From a virus, in IMG/VR virus record IMGVR_UViG_3300033153_004782, positions 1 to 29,853 of that record: 29,853 nt of DNA; one strand, 5' to 3'. Below, in pieces: positions 19,086 to 27,602 of this stretch. Made by a program: the position numbers and the translations under genes. Position 1 is the stretch's first letter. Each line of letters begins with the position of its first letter. The notes beneath the pieces are model-generated. The model made no database searches. It was not told where the DNA came from and saw only the letters and a program-made list of their open reading frames with translations.

Positions 19086-20522
19086 ATGACTATTAAAGCC
19101 AAAGGTAAGCCTACGGTAAAAGACTACAACAAGTTAGCAGCCGATTTTGGTTCGCTAAATGAAAGAGTCGAAAAAGCCGAAACATCTGCCAAAGAGTACG
19201 AAGCAAAGCTAGCAGACATGCAAGCTACTGGGCGGTTCCCCAGTGTTCAAACAAGCAACATTAATTCCGACGAGTCGAAAGCTCTAAGGAATTTTGGTTG
19301 TTCTAGTGTTAAGGAATTGATCCAAGTCAATACCTGCCAGCCAAAGTTCAACCATGTAAGCCAAGAAATTAAAGGAATGGTAGTTCAGCTCAAGAATGAT
19401 TTTGAGACTGCTAGAATTATCGCCCAAATTTTCTATGATGGCCAATGGGACCATCTCGGAGCTACCGAGAAGCAAGACCGATTTGCAAAAGTCAATTCAA
19501 TTAAAGAAACTTACTACTACAAAAATGTACTTGAGCCGAAGCTTAAAGCCTTTGGTACAGGTGTTTCTGGTGGTGGTGCTGAGTGGATTCCAACGGCTAT
19601 CGCCTCTAGTTATATCTCAGAAGCAGAGCTTGAGCGACAAATTGTCGGAGCACTTAAGCAGATCAACATGCCTACTAGTCCTTATGAGCTTCCAACAAAC
19701 GGATTCTCGGAAGCACGTAGAGCAACGGAAGGCGTAACAGCTACGGAGGGCGGTTTTGCAACTGGTGCTTTGAGCTTTAAGGCCAAAAAATTCCAAGAAT
19801 ACTACATTTTTCCAGAGGAGCTAAATGAAGATTCTGCCCCTGATATCATAGCGTTAGGGAAACTTGAGCTTACAGAAGCTCACCAACGAGGATTCGAGCA
19901 AGCACTAATAAACGGTACGGAGTTCGGTACTACTCACATTGATTCGGATACTCAAGCGGGATCGGCAGAGCTTGCAGCTAAACAATGGCACGGCTTTAGA
20001 AAGCTAGCTCTTGATAATGCGGCAAACGGAGCAACAGTTGATTTTGCTAACGCGGTAGTCTCAGATGCTAAACTTAGATTGATGCGTCAAAGAATGGGCA
20101 AACTAGGAATTAATCCTAAGAATCTTCTTTGGATTCCGGGCAGTGTTTCTTATCTTCAAATGTTGGGTACAGATAATGTAACCACAGTTGATAAGATGGG
20201 GCCAGCGGCCACAGTCTTAAAAGGTATGCTCGGATCTTATGACGGTATCCCAATAATGGAAACTGGTTACATGCGTGAAGACATGAGCGATGCGGGTGTA
20301 TATGACGGCGTGACTACAGACCGAACAGGTATGATTTTGGTTCATAGAAATCGCTGGTACTTCGGTACTCGTAGACCTATCAGGTTGGCGATCAGACCTT
20401 CCAAGTCTGCCGACGATAGGATCGAAATGGCTAGTTACTCAAGAGTGGATTTTGTAGGACACGATCAAGACGTTCGCACAAAAGAGCTTGGAGTGACTTA
20501 CGGGCTAGATATTGCAACCTAA
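19086..20522 (+). CDS. major capsid protein, HK97 fold
   Basis: 478 residues from ATG 19086 (AAGGAAGGA seven bases upstream; a TTG six bases earlier is unlikely). The first ~45 residues are a charged coiled coil (LAADFGSLNERVEKAETSAKEYEAKLADM), the usual delta domain cut off by the protease encoded just upstream. The remainder has typical capsid features: the E-loop region near AEWIPTAIASSYISEAELERQ, the spine-helix area LGKLELTEAHQRGFEQALING, and the P-domain/A-domain strands (NLLWIPGSVSYLQML, GSYDGIPIMETGYM, RWYFGTRRPIRLAIRP). A strong terminator follows, as expected for the most abundant product. Confidence 0.9.
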   Translation: MTIKAKGKPTVKDYNKLAADFGSLNERVEKAETSAKEYEAKLADMQATGRFPSVQTSNINSDESKALRNFGCSSVKELIQVNTCQPKFNHVSQEIKGMVVQLKNDFETARIIAQIFYDGQWDHLGATEKQDRFAKVNSIKETYYYKNVLEPKLKAFGTGVSGGGAEWIPTAIASSYISEAELERQIVGALKQINMPTSPYELPTNGFSEARRATEGVTATEGGFATGALSFKAKKFQEYYIFPEELNEDSAPDIIALGKLELTEAHQRGFEQALINGTEFGTTHIDSDTQAGSAELAAKQWHGFRKLALDNAANGATVDFANAVVSDAKLRLMRQRMGKLGINPKNLLWIPGSVSYLQMLGTDNVTTVDKMGPAATVLKGMLGSYDGIPIMETGYMREDMSDAGVYDGVTTDRTGMILVHRNRWYFGTRRPIRLAIRPSKSADDRIEMASYSRVDFVGHDQDVRTKELGVTYGLDIAT

Positions 20523-20548
20523 GCAATAGGCCAAGTATTGAGAAACTA

Positions 20549-20578
20549 AAGGGCAGGGCCGAAAGCCTTGCCCTTTTT
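20549..20578 (+). terminator. intrinsic terminator after the capsid gene
   Basis: AAGGGCAGGGC paired with GCCTTGCCCTT around a small CGAAA-type loop, 11 bp with one G-T, followed by TTT. It separates the abundant capsid transcript from the decoration block. Confidence 0.85.
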
Positions 20579-20591
20579 AGTAGGGGTTTAG

Positions 20592-21389
20592 ATGGGTTTA
20601 CTAAACTATGATTTTAGATCACAATTTAAGCAGGGCGATTCTCTTGATGTTATCCCCCTAGGCTTGCGTATGCCCGGCGAGTACCTTGCAAAAATAGACT
20701 CCAGGGACGTTACTTTATTATCAACCCTCTATATTCGATCAATAGACCCAGGGGCCACAATAACCGCCCAGTATTTTGATTTTACTACCGGGGGGGATCT
20801 CGGGGAAGAAACTCTAGTTGGTAGCCATGTACAGCCCATTGCGGGGGCTACAGATAGAATCCTTTTATCTAACGCCCACAACAAACCATTTTTGAGGGTT
20901 ATTGTTGCTGGTGGTAATGTAGATTTTTCCATCTATGGCACAGCTTTAAATAATGCCGGGGATGCTTCTATAGTTCGAGAGAATGACGCGGCTTTACTGG
21001 GTGTAGATTTTGCTAATGCGATAGCGGGCCTGGACGAGGCCGGTACAAAATGGAAGGTGGTCAGGGTTGGGGCAGATGGCAGCCTCTTAGTTAAAAACAG
21101 CGTTTCAGGTACTACGGTTCCATTTATTAGTACAACGACTCCCACGCCTGAAAATGTACCCGCGATTGATGATAAAATTATCGACCATATAAGCATCAGG
21201 TGTACAATTGACCAGGATACTTCCAATAGGCTAGAATTTAGTATTGATGAAGGTGTATCCTGGGGGAAGTTAAAAGTAGGTGAGACAAGAGAAGAAGAAC
21301 CAAGGGGCGGGATGAAGCATATACAGATTAGATCCGGGGCCGGTGCAGTTGTTGAATACGAAATTTATATTGATTTTGGAGTAGCGTAA
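20592..21389 (+). CDS. probable virion decoration protein, beta-rich
   Basis: 265 residues, starting 14 bases after the terminator T run, SD TAGGGG. Nearly all predicted beta strands with many Gly, Asp and Thr; no helix-rich core. Two halves: 1-120 (DVTLLSTLYIRSIDPGATITAQYF, FLRVIVAGGNVDFSIYG) and a C-terminal half from 175 (DHISIRCTIDQDTSNRLEFSIDEGVSWGKL...). Position after the capsid gene and beta content suggest a head decoration or accessory protein; there is no family match. It ends in a TAATG overlap with the next small gene. Confidence 0.6.
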   Translation: MGLLNYDFRSQFKQGDSLDVIPLGLRMPGEYLAKIDSRDVTLLSTLYIRSIDPGATITAQYFDFTTGGDLGEETLVGSHVQPIAGATDRILLSNAHNKPFLRVIVAGGNVDFSIYGTALNNAGDASIVRENDAALLGVDFANAIAGLDEAGTKWKVVRVGADGSLLVKNSVSGTTVPFISTTTPTPENVPAIDDKIIDHISIRCTIDQDTSNRLEFSIDEGVSWGKLKVGETREEEPRGGMKHIQIRSGAGAVVEYEIYIDFGVA

Positions 21390-21538
21390 TGGGCAAGAGC
21401 TGGACAACAGTACCGACATTAGGCGACGACGAAAGATTGGTTATGGTCGAAGTTCACCCAATAGATCAAAAGTGTATCCTAGAGGTAGCCCTTTTGGTCG
21501 ATGGTTCACCAGACTTTATAATAGCAGAGGATTGTTAA
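21389..21538 (+). CDS. 49-residue protein between decoration genes
   Basis: Begins in a TAATG overlap with the stop of the previous gene and ends two bases before the fibre gene; starts MGKSWTTVPTLGDDERLVMVEVHP, then VALLVDGSPDFIIAED. All strand and turn, no motif. The tight spacing on both sides supports a real gene. Confidence 0.6.
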   Translation: MGKSWTTVPTLGDDERLVMVEVHPIDQKCILEVALLVDGSPDFIIAEDC

Positions 21539-21539
21539 G

Positions 21540-23447
21540 ATGGGTTTACCAGTACACGTAATAACTTGTAGCGTAGCCCCTACGGGGAAGCCAGATTTTA
21601 AGGGCCAACATTGGATTACAGACAGCGGGGATCATTACCTAGCCAATGGTACTTCCAGCGTTACAGATTGGGTGCTCACAGGCTCGGCGACAGTATCCCA
21701 TGCTAGCACGACAGGCCAGACGGCAAATGACCACCACAATCAGCAACATGCTTTAGGCGGTGCGGATCATACTTCTGCCACTCTTGCAGAATTGAATGCT
21801 AAAATATCTGATGCTACCTTGATAGATACTGGCGATTCAAGGCTATCAGATGATAGAGATCCGAATGCCCACAATCATACTGCCTCTGAAGTCACAGATT
21901 TTGACACAGAGGTTGCTAATAATTCAGCAGTGGCGGCAAATACTTCAAAAGTAACAAATGCAACACACACCGGAGAAGTTACCGGAAGCGGTGCTTTGGC
22001 TTTAGACAAAACAGCCATTTCAAATAAAAGCTTAGTCAGTGCTGCCGTAGGCGATCATGTTTTGATTGCTGATAATAGCGACACAGAGAATTTAAAAAAG
22101 GTCACTGTCCAAACGATTGTTGATTTAGCTAGTGGTGGTGCGAGTCCACTAACGACCAAAGGAGATTTATTTGGGTATTCAACTGTAGACGATAGGCTGC
22201 CGATAGGTGCAAATGATTATATTTTAACTGCCGATTCTACTAAGGCTCTAGGTGTAAAGTGGGCAGCAAATGCTGGTCCGGTTGCTGCCGACCCAGCTTA
22301 TGGTAGTTTGTATATGGAAGGCAATTCCACAGCTACAACTATTACTACTAAAAGCGTTCCTGTAAAAATTTTGGGTACTACTACGGCAGGTCCATTGCAA
22401 GGGTTTACCCACGCAGATAATAAGCTAACTCACACCGAGACCGAAACATCAAAGTATTCCATAGACCTTGATGTTTCATTAAAAGCAGGTATCAATAACG
22501 ATGAGACGTTGGCTATCTTTATTTATAAAAATGGATCTACTCAAGTTTTTGCTAAAATAAACACTACTTGTAAAAAGCTCACAGATAATAAGCCTTCGGC
22601 TTCTGGAATTTCTGCAATTGTTGAATTAGCAGAAAATGATTATATCGAAGTTTATACAGCAAACGATAAATCAACAGAAAATATAACTGTAAATGCGATC
22701 ACACTAGCTATCAAAGCGATTGGTGCTAATGGTTCGGATGGTGAGGCAGGGGCAGACGGTGCAGCAGGGGCAGACGGTGCAGCAGGGGCAACTGGTGATA
22801 CTGGTGCAGGTGCAAATATTATAGTTCAAGAGGATGATGTTACAGTCGGGACAGTGACAGATACTCTTAATTTTGAAGGTCCGGGAGTTACTAGCGTAGT
22901 TGATGATGGGTCGAATAAAACTACTGTTACAATCGGAGATTTTAGCGGTGGGCCAATAGGCAATCCGATTTTCTACGCTGAAAATATGATACCCACGAAT
23001 AACGCTGATTTTGCTGTAACTGATGATGCTTCGCTTGTTGTCGATTCAAATAACATTGGACTTGTTAATGTTATTGCTTACGATGATACAATTGAAGAAG
23101 GTAGGTCTATCAAAGTACAGCCTCCCATTGGATCTACGAATATAAAGTTTACATTTAAAAGCAGGGCAGAGACGGCTCCGGGTGGTGTAAAAACTGTTAA
23201 GCTTAATTTTTATGAGCGAGAAAAACCAGACAATGTTGATATAACTGCTTGGAGTAGTGCGATTGCCTTGGATGATATTTCTATTCCTGCAAATGAGCGT
23301 TTTCAAAAAGATACTCAAACTATTGCATTAGCTACTCTGGGAATGGCAGCAGGACAGGAACATCAAATAATTATTTCAAGAGAGCCTGTAGGCGACGACT
23401 TAGTTGGTGATTGGTATTTAGAGTATATAAAAGTGGAGTACACCTAA
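21540..23447 (+). CDS. fibre-like protein with collagen-like repeats
   Basis: 635 residues. Residues 60-160 contain segments frequent in phage fibres (HHNQQHALGGADHTSATLA, DTGDSRLSDDRDPNAHNH). Residues 165-250 read like a fibre shaft with ADNSDTENLKKVTVQTI and TKGDLFGYSTVDDRLP. A beta domain follows (260-400). Residues about 400-425 hold Gly-x-y triplets (GSDGEAGADGAAGADGAAG, then ATGDTGAG), a short collagen-like rod. The C-terminal 200 residues are a beta-sandwich-like head. Being encoded between capsid and connector genes, it is more likely a head fibre or decoration than a tail fibre. Likely trimeric. Confidence 0.75.
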   Translation: MGLPVHVITCSVAPTGKPDFKGQHWITDSGDHYLANGTSSVTDWVLTGSATVSHASTTGQTANDHHNQQHALGGADHTSATLAELNAKISDATLIDTGDSRLSDDRDPNAHNHTASEVTDFDTEVANNSAVAANTSKVTNATHTGEVTGSGALALDKTAISNKSLVSAAVGDHVLIADNSDTENLKKVTVQTIVDLASGGASPLTTKGDLFGYSTVDDRLPIGANDYILTADSTKALGVKWAANAGPVAADPAYGSLYMEGNSTATTITTKSVPVKILGTTTAGPLQGFTHADNKLTHTETETSKYSIDLDVSLKAGINNDETLAIFIYKNGSTQVFAKINTTCKKLTDNKPSASGISAIVELAENDYIEVYTANDKSTENITVNAITLAIKAIGANGSDGEAGADGAAGADGAAGATGDTGAGANIIVQEDDVTVGTVTDTLNFEGPGVTSVVDDGSNKTTVTIGDFSGGPIGNPIFYAENMIPTNNADFAVTDDASLVVDSNNIGLVNVIAYDDTIEEGRSIKVQPPIGSTNIKFTFKSRAETAPGGVKTVKLNFYEREKPDNVDITAWSSAIALDDISIPANERFQKDTQTIALATLGMAAGQEHQIIISREPVGDDLVGDWYLEYIKVEYT

Positions 23448-24085
23448 TGCCAATAGAGTTTGATGGTACTCCAAAACATTTAGAATTTGACTCTAGCGAA
23501 TGTCCTGCTAATCTTTTTGCCGGTGGCGGAACAGCTAGTGTATGGTTAAATCTTGCTAGCTGGGGTGGTGATGGTGGAAATGGTCTTGCTAGAATATTCA
23601 ACAAGAATTCCGGTTGGAGAATTTACACAAGAAATCCGATTAAAACTCTGAGTTTCAGGCATCCCTTCAGTGGGACTAATTTAACAGCTACAGCACCGAC
23701 AAATGCTTTTGATGCGTTTGGTATCTGGAAATTATTTACAGTTACTTATGACAACACAAGTGCATCGAATGAGCCTCTTTTTTACATTGATGGCGAGAGT
23801 GTTACAGTCACAATGGAAGATGTGCCAACAGGCACCGCAAATGATGATAGTGCAATGGATATGCGAATTGGAGATTCGTTTTTGAATATCAGATATTTTG
23901 ACGGCATGCTAGCTGATATGAGACTTTACAATAGAATTTTATCCCCAAAAGAAATTAAAGAAATTTATATACAAAAAGGTCAAGATTTTAATGTAAAAGA
24001 TTTAGAGCTATGGCTAAGAGTGAATGAAAAACCAGCGAGCCAAGCAATAGGCACCGGTGAAAAGAACAAAATTAACTATAGATAA
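23447..24085 (+). CDS. LamG/concanavalin-like jelly-roll domain protein
   Basis: 212 residues from ATG 23447, overlapping the previous stop as TAATG; a start 36 bases further upstream is open but inside the fibre gene. It has the LamG_3 order of strands: GGGTASVWLNLASWGG, GWRIYTRNP, KLFTVTYDNT, PLFYIDGESVTV, MDMRIGDS, YFDGMLADMRLYNRILSPKEIKEIY. Domains of this kind bind carbohydrates or proteins. C-terminal 35 residues are a linker ending in IGTGEKNK. The stop codon lies 29 bases inside the next frame, see the frameshift remark there. Confidence 0.75.
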   Translation: MPIEFDGTPKHLEFDSSECPANLFAGGGTASVWLNLASWGGDGGNGLARIFNKNSGWRIYTRNPIKTLSFRHPFSGTNLTATAPTNAFDAFGIWKLFTVTYDNTSASNEPLFYIDGESVTVTMEDVPTGTANDDSAMDMRIGDSFLNIRYFDGMLADMRLYNRILSPKEIKEIYIQKGQDFNVKDLELWLRVNEKPASQAIGTGEKNKINYR

Positions 24086-25139
24086 TAGTGCTAGTAGTGA
24101 AGATCTAGACGACTATCAAATGCTTGTAAGATTGAATACTACTGATATTCCAAACTTGGTTTTAGGATCTACAAGCGGTGCAGACATTCGTTTCACAGAT
24201 AGCCTTGGAACAGAATTAAAATATGAAATTGAAGACTGGAATGATGGATCTGATAGTGCCATCGTTTGGGTTAAGGTTCCTACTATTACTGCAGGTTCCA
24301 CTACAGATTATATCTATGTCTACTATGATTATGACGGTACAGCTACATACGATCAGTCTACAGCAGACGAGCAAGCAGTATGGGATTCAAACTACAATGT
24401 TGTTTATCACTTAAAAGAAAACGGCAACGGCACATTAGACGAGTTTAGAGACAGTACGAGTAATGCTAAACACGGTCAAGGAGGAGGAGGAGACATCGGA
24501 AAAACTCCAACTCAAGTAGCTGCTCAAATTGGTGATGGTCAAGATTTTGATGGTAATGATTATGTAGATATTGCATCAGATGATATAGGTTTTTTAGGAG
24601 CACTTACTATTGAAGTGTGGGCAAACCCTGCTACTAATGAAGTACATTTTGCAGGAAAACATTTAACAAACGGGGTAAGAAATAATCCTTTTGATTTTCG
24701 CACAAATAGTTCAGGAGAAGTTACGGTTGTAAGAGCTGACGCTGGGGGATACAGAATTTTTGAAGGTCCGGCAATCACGACTGGTGTATCGAAAAACTAT
24801 ACCCTCGTTATTCACGACAATTTAATAGAAACTCCTCCGACTATATACATAGACGGTGTCCCAACGGTAATGTCTGATGTTGCAGGATCGAAAATGGGAC
24901 CAGTCACTGGAAGCGGCACAAATTTGCGAATAGGTGAGAGAATAGACGGAGGCCCATCGATGGATGGAGCAATGGATGAAGTACGGATTTCAAAAGTAGG
25001 ACGTTCCGCTGACTGGATTGAAGCCAACTATCTATCACAAAAAGATTCATCTACCTTCATAAGTTTTGGAAGTGAAGAAACGATTGGACCGGTGTATGCA
25101 GAAGGTTTTTTAAGTTATGAATATCAAGTACCGCAGTAA
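24057..25139 (+). CDS. DUF2341 plus LamG-like domain protein
   Basis: 360 residues with GTG start at 24057. Residues 1-110 match DUF2341 (RTKLTIDNSASSEDLDDYQMLVRL...ADIRFTDSLGTELKYEIEDWN...AIVWVKVPTI...DYIYVYYDY). Residues 115-330 are a second LamG-like jelly roll (YHLKENGNGTLDEFRDSTSN, VDIASDDIGFLGALTIEVWA, YTLVIHDN, IYIDGVP, LRIGERID, MDEVRISKVGRSADWI). No convincing SD precedes the GTG. DUF2341 usually begins just upstream of this point with a Trp or Tyr-rich strand, so this could be the second half of one protein joined to the preceding gene by +1 frameshifting or separated by a mutation. Confidence 0.75.
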   Translation: MKRTKLTIDNSASSEDLDDYQMLVRLNTTDIPNLVLGSTSGADIRFTDSLGTELKYEIEDWNDGSDSAIVWVKVPTITAGSTTDYIYVYYDYDGTATYDQSTADEQAVWDSNYNVVYHLKENGNGTLDEFRDSTSNAKHGQGGGGDIGKTPTQVAAQIGDGQDFDGNDYVDIASDDIGFLGALTIEVWANPATNEVHFAGKHLTNGVRNNPFDFRTNSSGEVTVVRADAGGYRIFEGPAITTGVSKNYTLVIHDNLIETPPTIYIDGVPTVMSDVAGSKMGPVTGSGTNLRIGERIDGGPSMDGAMDEVRISKVGRSADWIEANYLSQKDSSTFISFGSEETIGPVYAEGFLSYEYQVPQ

Positions 25140-25150
25140 GGGAAAATAAA

Positions 25151-25693
25151 ATGGCTAATGTAATCAATAGGACAACAAAACAGTATTTGAGAAGTGTGAA
25201 CACGCCTAAATATCCTGTAGCACTTTGGATTATCAACCCCGATATGTCGGAGGTGCAATCTACTCCAAAAGAATATTGGAAAATATCAGGCGATTTAGTT
25301 CTTGAAATGACTTCAGAAGAAAAAGCGGTAGTCAATGCAGCTAATTTAATAGCTAGCGTTACAGTAAAAGAGTCACAATTAAAAGGCCAGCTATTTCCGA
25401 ATCAAAATTTAGTTTCTACGCTTGTAATTACTGCGGTCCCAACGGGTTTAGTTATTGATATCAATTCGAGCGGGCTAGATATCTCAGATCAAATAACTGT
25501 TGTGGCAGATGTTTCACTAACTAAATACGTTAAAACTTTTTTGATATATAATTCCACAACTGACGGGTTTACTTTTGAAACTTATGAGAAAACAGATGGA
25601 AGTTATTTAGATATTGCGTCCGATGAATATGTGTTAGCAATAATTAACGAATGGCAAGTTTTAGCAAACGATACAGAAATGACGGAGTTATAA
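25151..25693 (+). CDS. hypothetical virion-associated protein
   Basis: 180 residues; SD AAGGG ten bases before ATG 25151. N-terminal 75 residues (NRTTKQYLRSVNTPKYP, ALWIINPDMSEV, KEYWKISGDLVLEMTSEEKAVVNA) resemble short modules seen at the end of phage fibre or adhesin proteins. The C-terminal half is beta (LVIDINSSGLDISDQITVVADVSL, FLIYNSTTDGFTFETYE). It may be an accessory or trimer-end part of the neighbouring fibre complex (inference from position). Confidence 0.55.
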   Translation: MANVINRTTKQYLRSVNTPKYPVALWIINPDMSEVQSTPKEYWKISGDLVLEMTSEEKAVVNAANLIASVTVKESQLKGQLFPNQNLVSTLVITAVPTGLVIDINSSGLDISDQITVVADVSLTKYVKTFLIYNSTTDGFTFETYEKTDGSYLDIASDEYVLAIINEWQVLANDTEMTEL

Positions 25694-25694
25694 G

Positions 25695-25865
25695 ATGGCT
25701 AGTCCAAAATCGCAAAAAGAAGATAAGGCTAAAAATGTTCAGGCTGATGCTGCCGCAGCGAATAGCGTTCCGGCTCTTAGAGATCAGGTTGTAAAGCTTG
25801 CGGAAGCGGTTGAGTTACTGAATGAGCAAGTTAGAGAATTGAGAGAGAGGGTTTTCAGCGGATAA
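25695..25865 (+). CDS. 56-residue coiled-coil protein
   Basis: ATG 25695, one base after the previous stop. Residues 1-25 are Lys/Ala-rich and probably disordered; 28-54 (LRDQVVKLAEAVELLNEQVRELRERV) show a clear heptad pattern, so it likely forms a small coiled-coil oligomer. Could bridge fibres or cap a spike. No family. Confidence 0.6.
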   Translation: MASPKSQKEDKAKNVQADAAAANSVPALRDQVVKLAEAVELLNEQVRELRERVFSG

Positions 25866-25950
25866 TTAAATATGGGTTAGGTCAAAATAGAATTTTATTG
25901 TATAGTGACCTAGCTTACATATTGAAAACATTTAAAAGGAGTTTTTTGAA
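25866..25950 (+). promoter_or_regulatory. spacer with inverted repeat and possible late promoter
   Basis: TAGGTCA (25878-25884) and TGACCTA (25906-25912) are an exact 7-bp inverted repeat. A TATAGT (25901-25906) preceded by TTG may be an extended -10, but the -35 is poor. AAAAGGAG (25936-25943) is the SD of the next gene. The largest gap in this part of the late module, so an internal promoter is likely. Confidence 0.4.
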
Positions 25951-26166
25951 ATGAAATTAAAATACATAGGAAAAGAAAGCCCGATTGTACTCTACAAGTT
26001 AGAGGGTGAAAAAAAGAGTGTTGCTACTGGTGAAGTTTTTGAATGCCCTGGTGGTTATGCTGGAGAGCTTCTGTCAAGATTTAATAAAACAGGCCGCCCG
26101 CCTCGTTTTGAAGACATGACAGGCAAATCGACAAAGGCAGCACCTAAAAAAGTACCCTCAATTTAA
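25951..26166 (+). CDS. small SH3-like protein, paralogue of the next gene
   Basis: 71 residues: KLKYIGKESPIVLYKLEGEK...VATGEVFECPGGYAGELLSRF, then a Lys/Pro-rich tail. The next gene's C-terminal domain has VKLRYIGPISK...VKKGDTFSCLSDYAGRLMEK, the same order with shared K-L-x-Y-I-G, a V-x-x-G-x-x-F-x-C strand and Y-A-G. The two are tandem relatives. Such short SH3-like proteins occur next to connectors in many siphoviruses. Role in the virion is not shown. Confidence 0.65.
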   Translation: MKLKYIGKESPIVLYKLEGEKKSVATGEVFECPGGYAGELLSRFNKTGRPPRFEDMTGKSTKAAPKKVPSI

Positions 26167-26177
26167 GGAGAATAGAG

Positions 26178-26477
26178 ATGGGACCAGATGAAGAGAATCC
26201 AGTTACGGAAGTAACCGAGGAAGCCCCAGAAGTAACCGAGGAAGCCCCAGAAGTAACCGAGGAAGCCCCAGAAGTAACCGAGGAAGCCCCAGAAACGAGC
26301 AAGGCGGAAGTAGTTAAGCTTAGGTATATCGGCCCAATTAGCAAGATACAGATCAATACCTTAAAAGGGTTTAGGTCTGTTAAAAAGGGAGATACCTTTT
26401 CTTGTCTGAGTGACTACGCAGGGCGATTGATGGAAAAGAACAAAGGCACAATCAAACTTTTCGAAACGGTGGATTAA
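26178..26477 (+). CDS. paralogue with acidic seven-residue repeats
   Basis: 99 residues. The N-terminal 40 hold EVTEEAP four times, encoded by four exact 21-bp units at 26208-26291, preceded by VTEV and ended by ETSKAEV. The C-terminal 55 residues form the same SH3-like domain as the previous gene. The acidic spacer is probably flexible and can change in copy number. Gene starts 11 bases after the previous stop with SD AAGGAG. Confidence 0.7.
   Translation: MGPDEENPVTEVTEEAPEVTEEAPEVTEEAPEVTEEAPETSKAEVVKLRYIGPISKIQINTLKGFRSVKKGDTFSCLSDYAGRLMEKNKGTIKLFETVD
26208..26291 (+). repeat. 21-bp tandem repeat, four exact copies
   Basis: Unit begins GAAGTAACCGAGG and ends AAGCCCCA (21 bp). All four units identical, which implies recent expansion. 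Encodes EVTEEAP. Confidence 0.9.
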
Positions 26478-26480
26478 AAA

Positions 26481-27113
26481 ATGGCTGCGACCTTAAACGA
26501 CAATGCTTTGGTGACTTTGGATATTGTGAAGGGGTTTTTAAAAATACCCTCCGCAGTAGTTTCAGAGGATGATCTAGTTAGGGATTTTATTAACGAAATA
26601 TCTAGCTTGATAGAGTCTTATTGCCAAAGAAAATTCAGAGGTCGCAGTTATTCCGAAAGATATGACGGGGCAAGAACCCCGGAGCTTATGCTAAAACAAT
26701 GGCCCATTGTAGCGATTGTGAATATGTGGGAAGATTCTAGCAGGGCTTTTTTAGTGGAAACACTGGTAGACCCTGCAAATTACCATGTATTAGAAGATAC
26801 CAACGGCGATGGTATCACTATCGAAAGATTCGACCATGCTTTCTCACAGGGTAGATCTACTGTAAAGGTAGAATATACCGCCGGGTATGATGCTTTTGAA
26901 GACGTTCCAGGGGATTTACAGCTAGCAGCTAAAAGAACAATCGCATATTATTGGAAGCAACAACAAAACGAAGATTTTAACGAAACAAATAAATCAAAAG
27001 GTGATGAAAATGTCACTTTGATTGATGGGATACCCAAGGCGGCTAGCCTTATCCTAGATAATTATAAGCGTTGGGAGATGCAAGCCCAGCCCGACCCAGT
27101 TAGGAACATGTAA
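26481..27113 (+). CDS. head-tail connector (gp6/Ad1-like adaptor)
   Basis: 210 residues. Features of the HK97 gp6/adaptor family: VTLDIVKGFLKIP at 12-24, then DDLVRDFINEISSLIESYCQRKF at 30-52, a beta insertion (YHVLEDTNGDGITIER, VKVEYTAGYD) and a C-terminal helix with DVPGDLQLAAKRTIAYYWKQQ. It would form a dodecameric ring below the portal. The following two genes are further connector parts in the expected order. It starts three bases after the previous stop. Confidence 0.8.
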   Translation: MAATLNDNALVTLDIVKGFLKIPSAVVSEDDLVRDFINEISSLIESYCQRKFRGRSYSERYDGARTPELMLKQWPIVAIVNMWEDSSRAFLVETLVDPANYHVLEDTNGDGITIERFDHAFSQGRSTVKVEYTAGYDAFEDVPGDLQLAAKRTIAYYWKQQQNEDFNETNKSKGDENVTLIDGIPKAASLILDNYKRWEMQAQPDPVRNM

Positions 27114-27115
27114 AA

Positions 27116-27598
27116 ATGGCAACCTTGACCGTAGAGGTAAAAGCACAGCAAAAGCTACTTGATACGCTTGCCGGTCTACGTGATAGGATGTCTCCTACCT
27201 CCCCAGCAATGAAAACGGCCCTTATCCGGGCCTCTGTAATTTTGGTTTCTCAGATAAAATTAAACTTGAGGGCTAAAAAGATAGTAGATCAGGGCCGATT
27301 ATTAAACTCTATACGCTATGAATTTATAAAGACAAGCGACCAGGATACTCTAAGGGTACTTGTAGGCTCATTTGGTGTGCCTTATGCGGCTATGCACGAA
27401 TTTGGAGGGCATTACCCCCGAAGACAGATGAGGGCTATGTTCGCATCGTTACGCGATCAGGGAAAGCTAAATTCAAAAGGTGGTGGCAAGGGTGTTTTGG
27501 TTAATGGGCAGCTTAGAGCTAGGCCATACATTAGACCTGCCTTTCTTTTGCACAAACAAAGAGTGATGGACTACATAAAAGCAGCAATTGAGGGCTAG
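27116..27598 (+). CDS. head-tail joining / tail completion protein, HK97 gp10-like
   Basis: 160 residues. LLDTLAGLRDRMSPTSP, ALIRASVILVSQIKLNL, GRLLNSIRYEF, VLVGSFGVPYAAMHEFGGHYP and RARPYIRPAF are the successive signature elements of HK97 gp10/phage Mu gpG-like proteins. These complete the tail or join it to the head. Basic, as usual. Follows the gp6-like gene by two bases. Confidence 0.85.
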   Translation: MATLTVEVKAQQKLLDTLAGLRDRMSPTSPAMKTALIRASVILVSQIKLNLRAKKIVDQGRLLNSIRYEFIKTSDQDTLRVLVGSFGVPYAAMHEFGGHYPRRQMRAMFASLRDQGKLNSKGGGKGVLVNGQLRARPYIRPAFLLHKQRVMDYIKAAIEG

Positions 27599-27602
27599 AT
27601 AA

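Noticed and set aside
21540-23447. Collagen-repeat protein as a tail fibre
   Set aside because: Motifs fit any fibre, but the gene lies between capsid and connector genes, so a head fibre is more likely; the tail assignment is not excluded by sequence alone.
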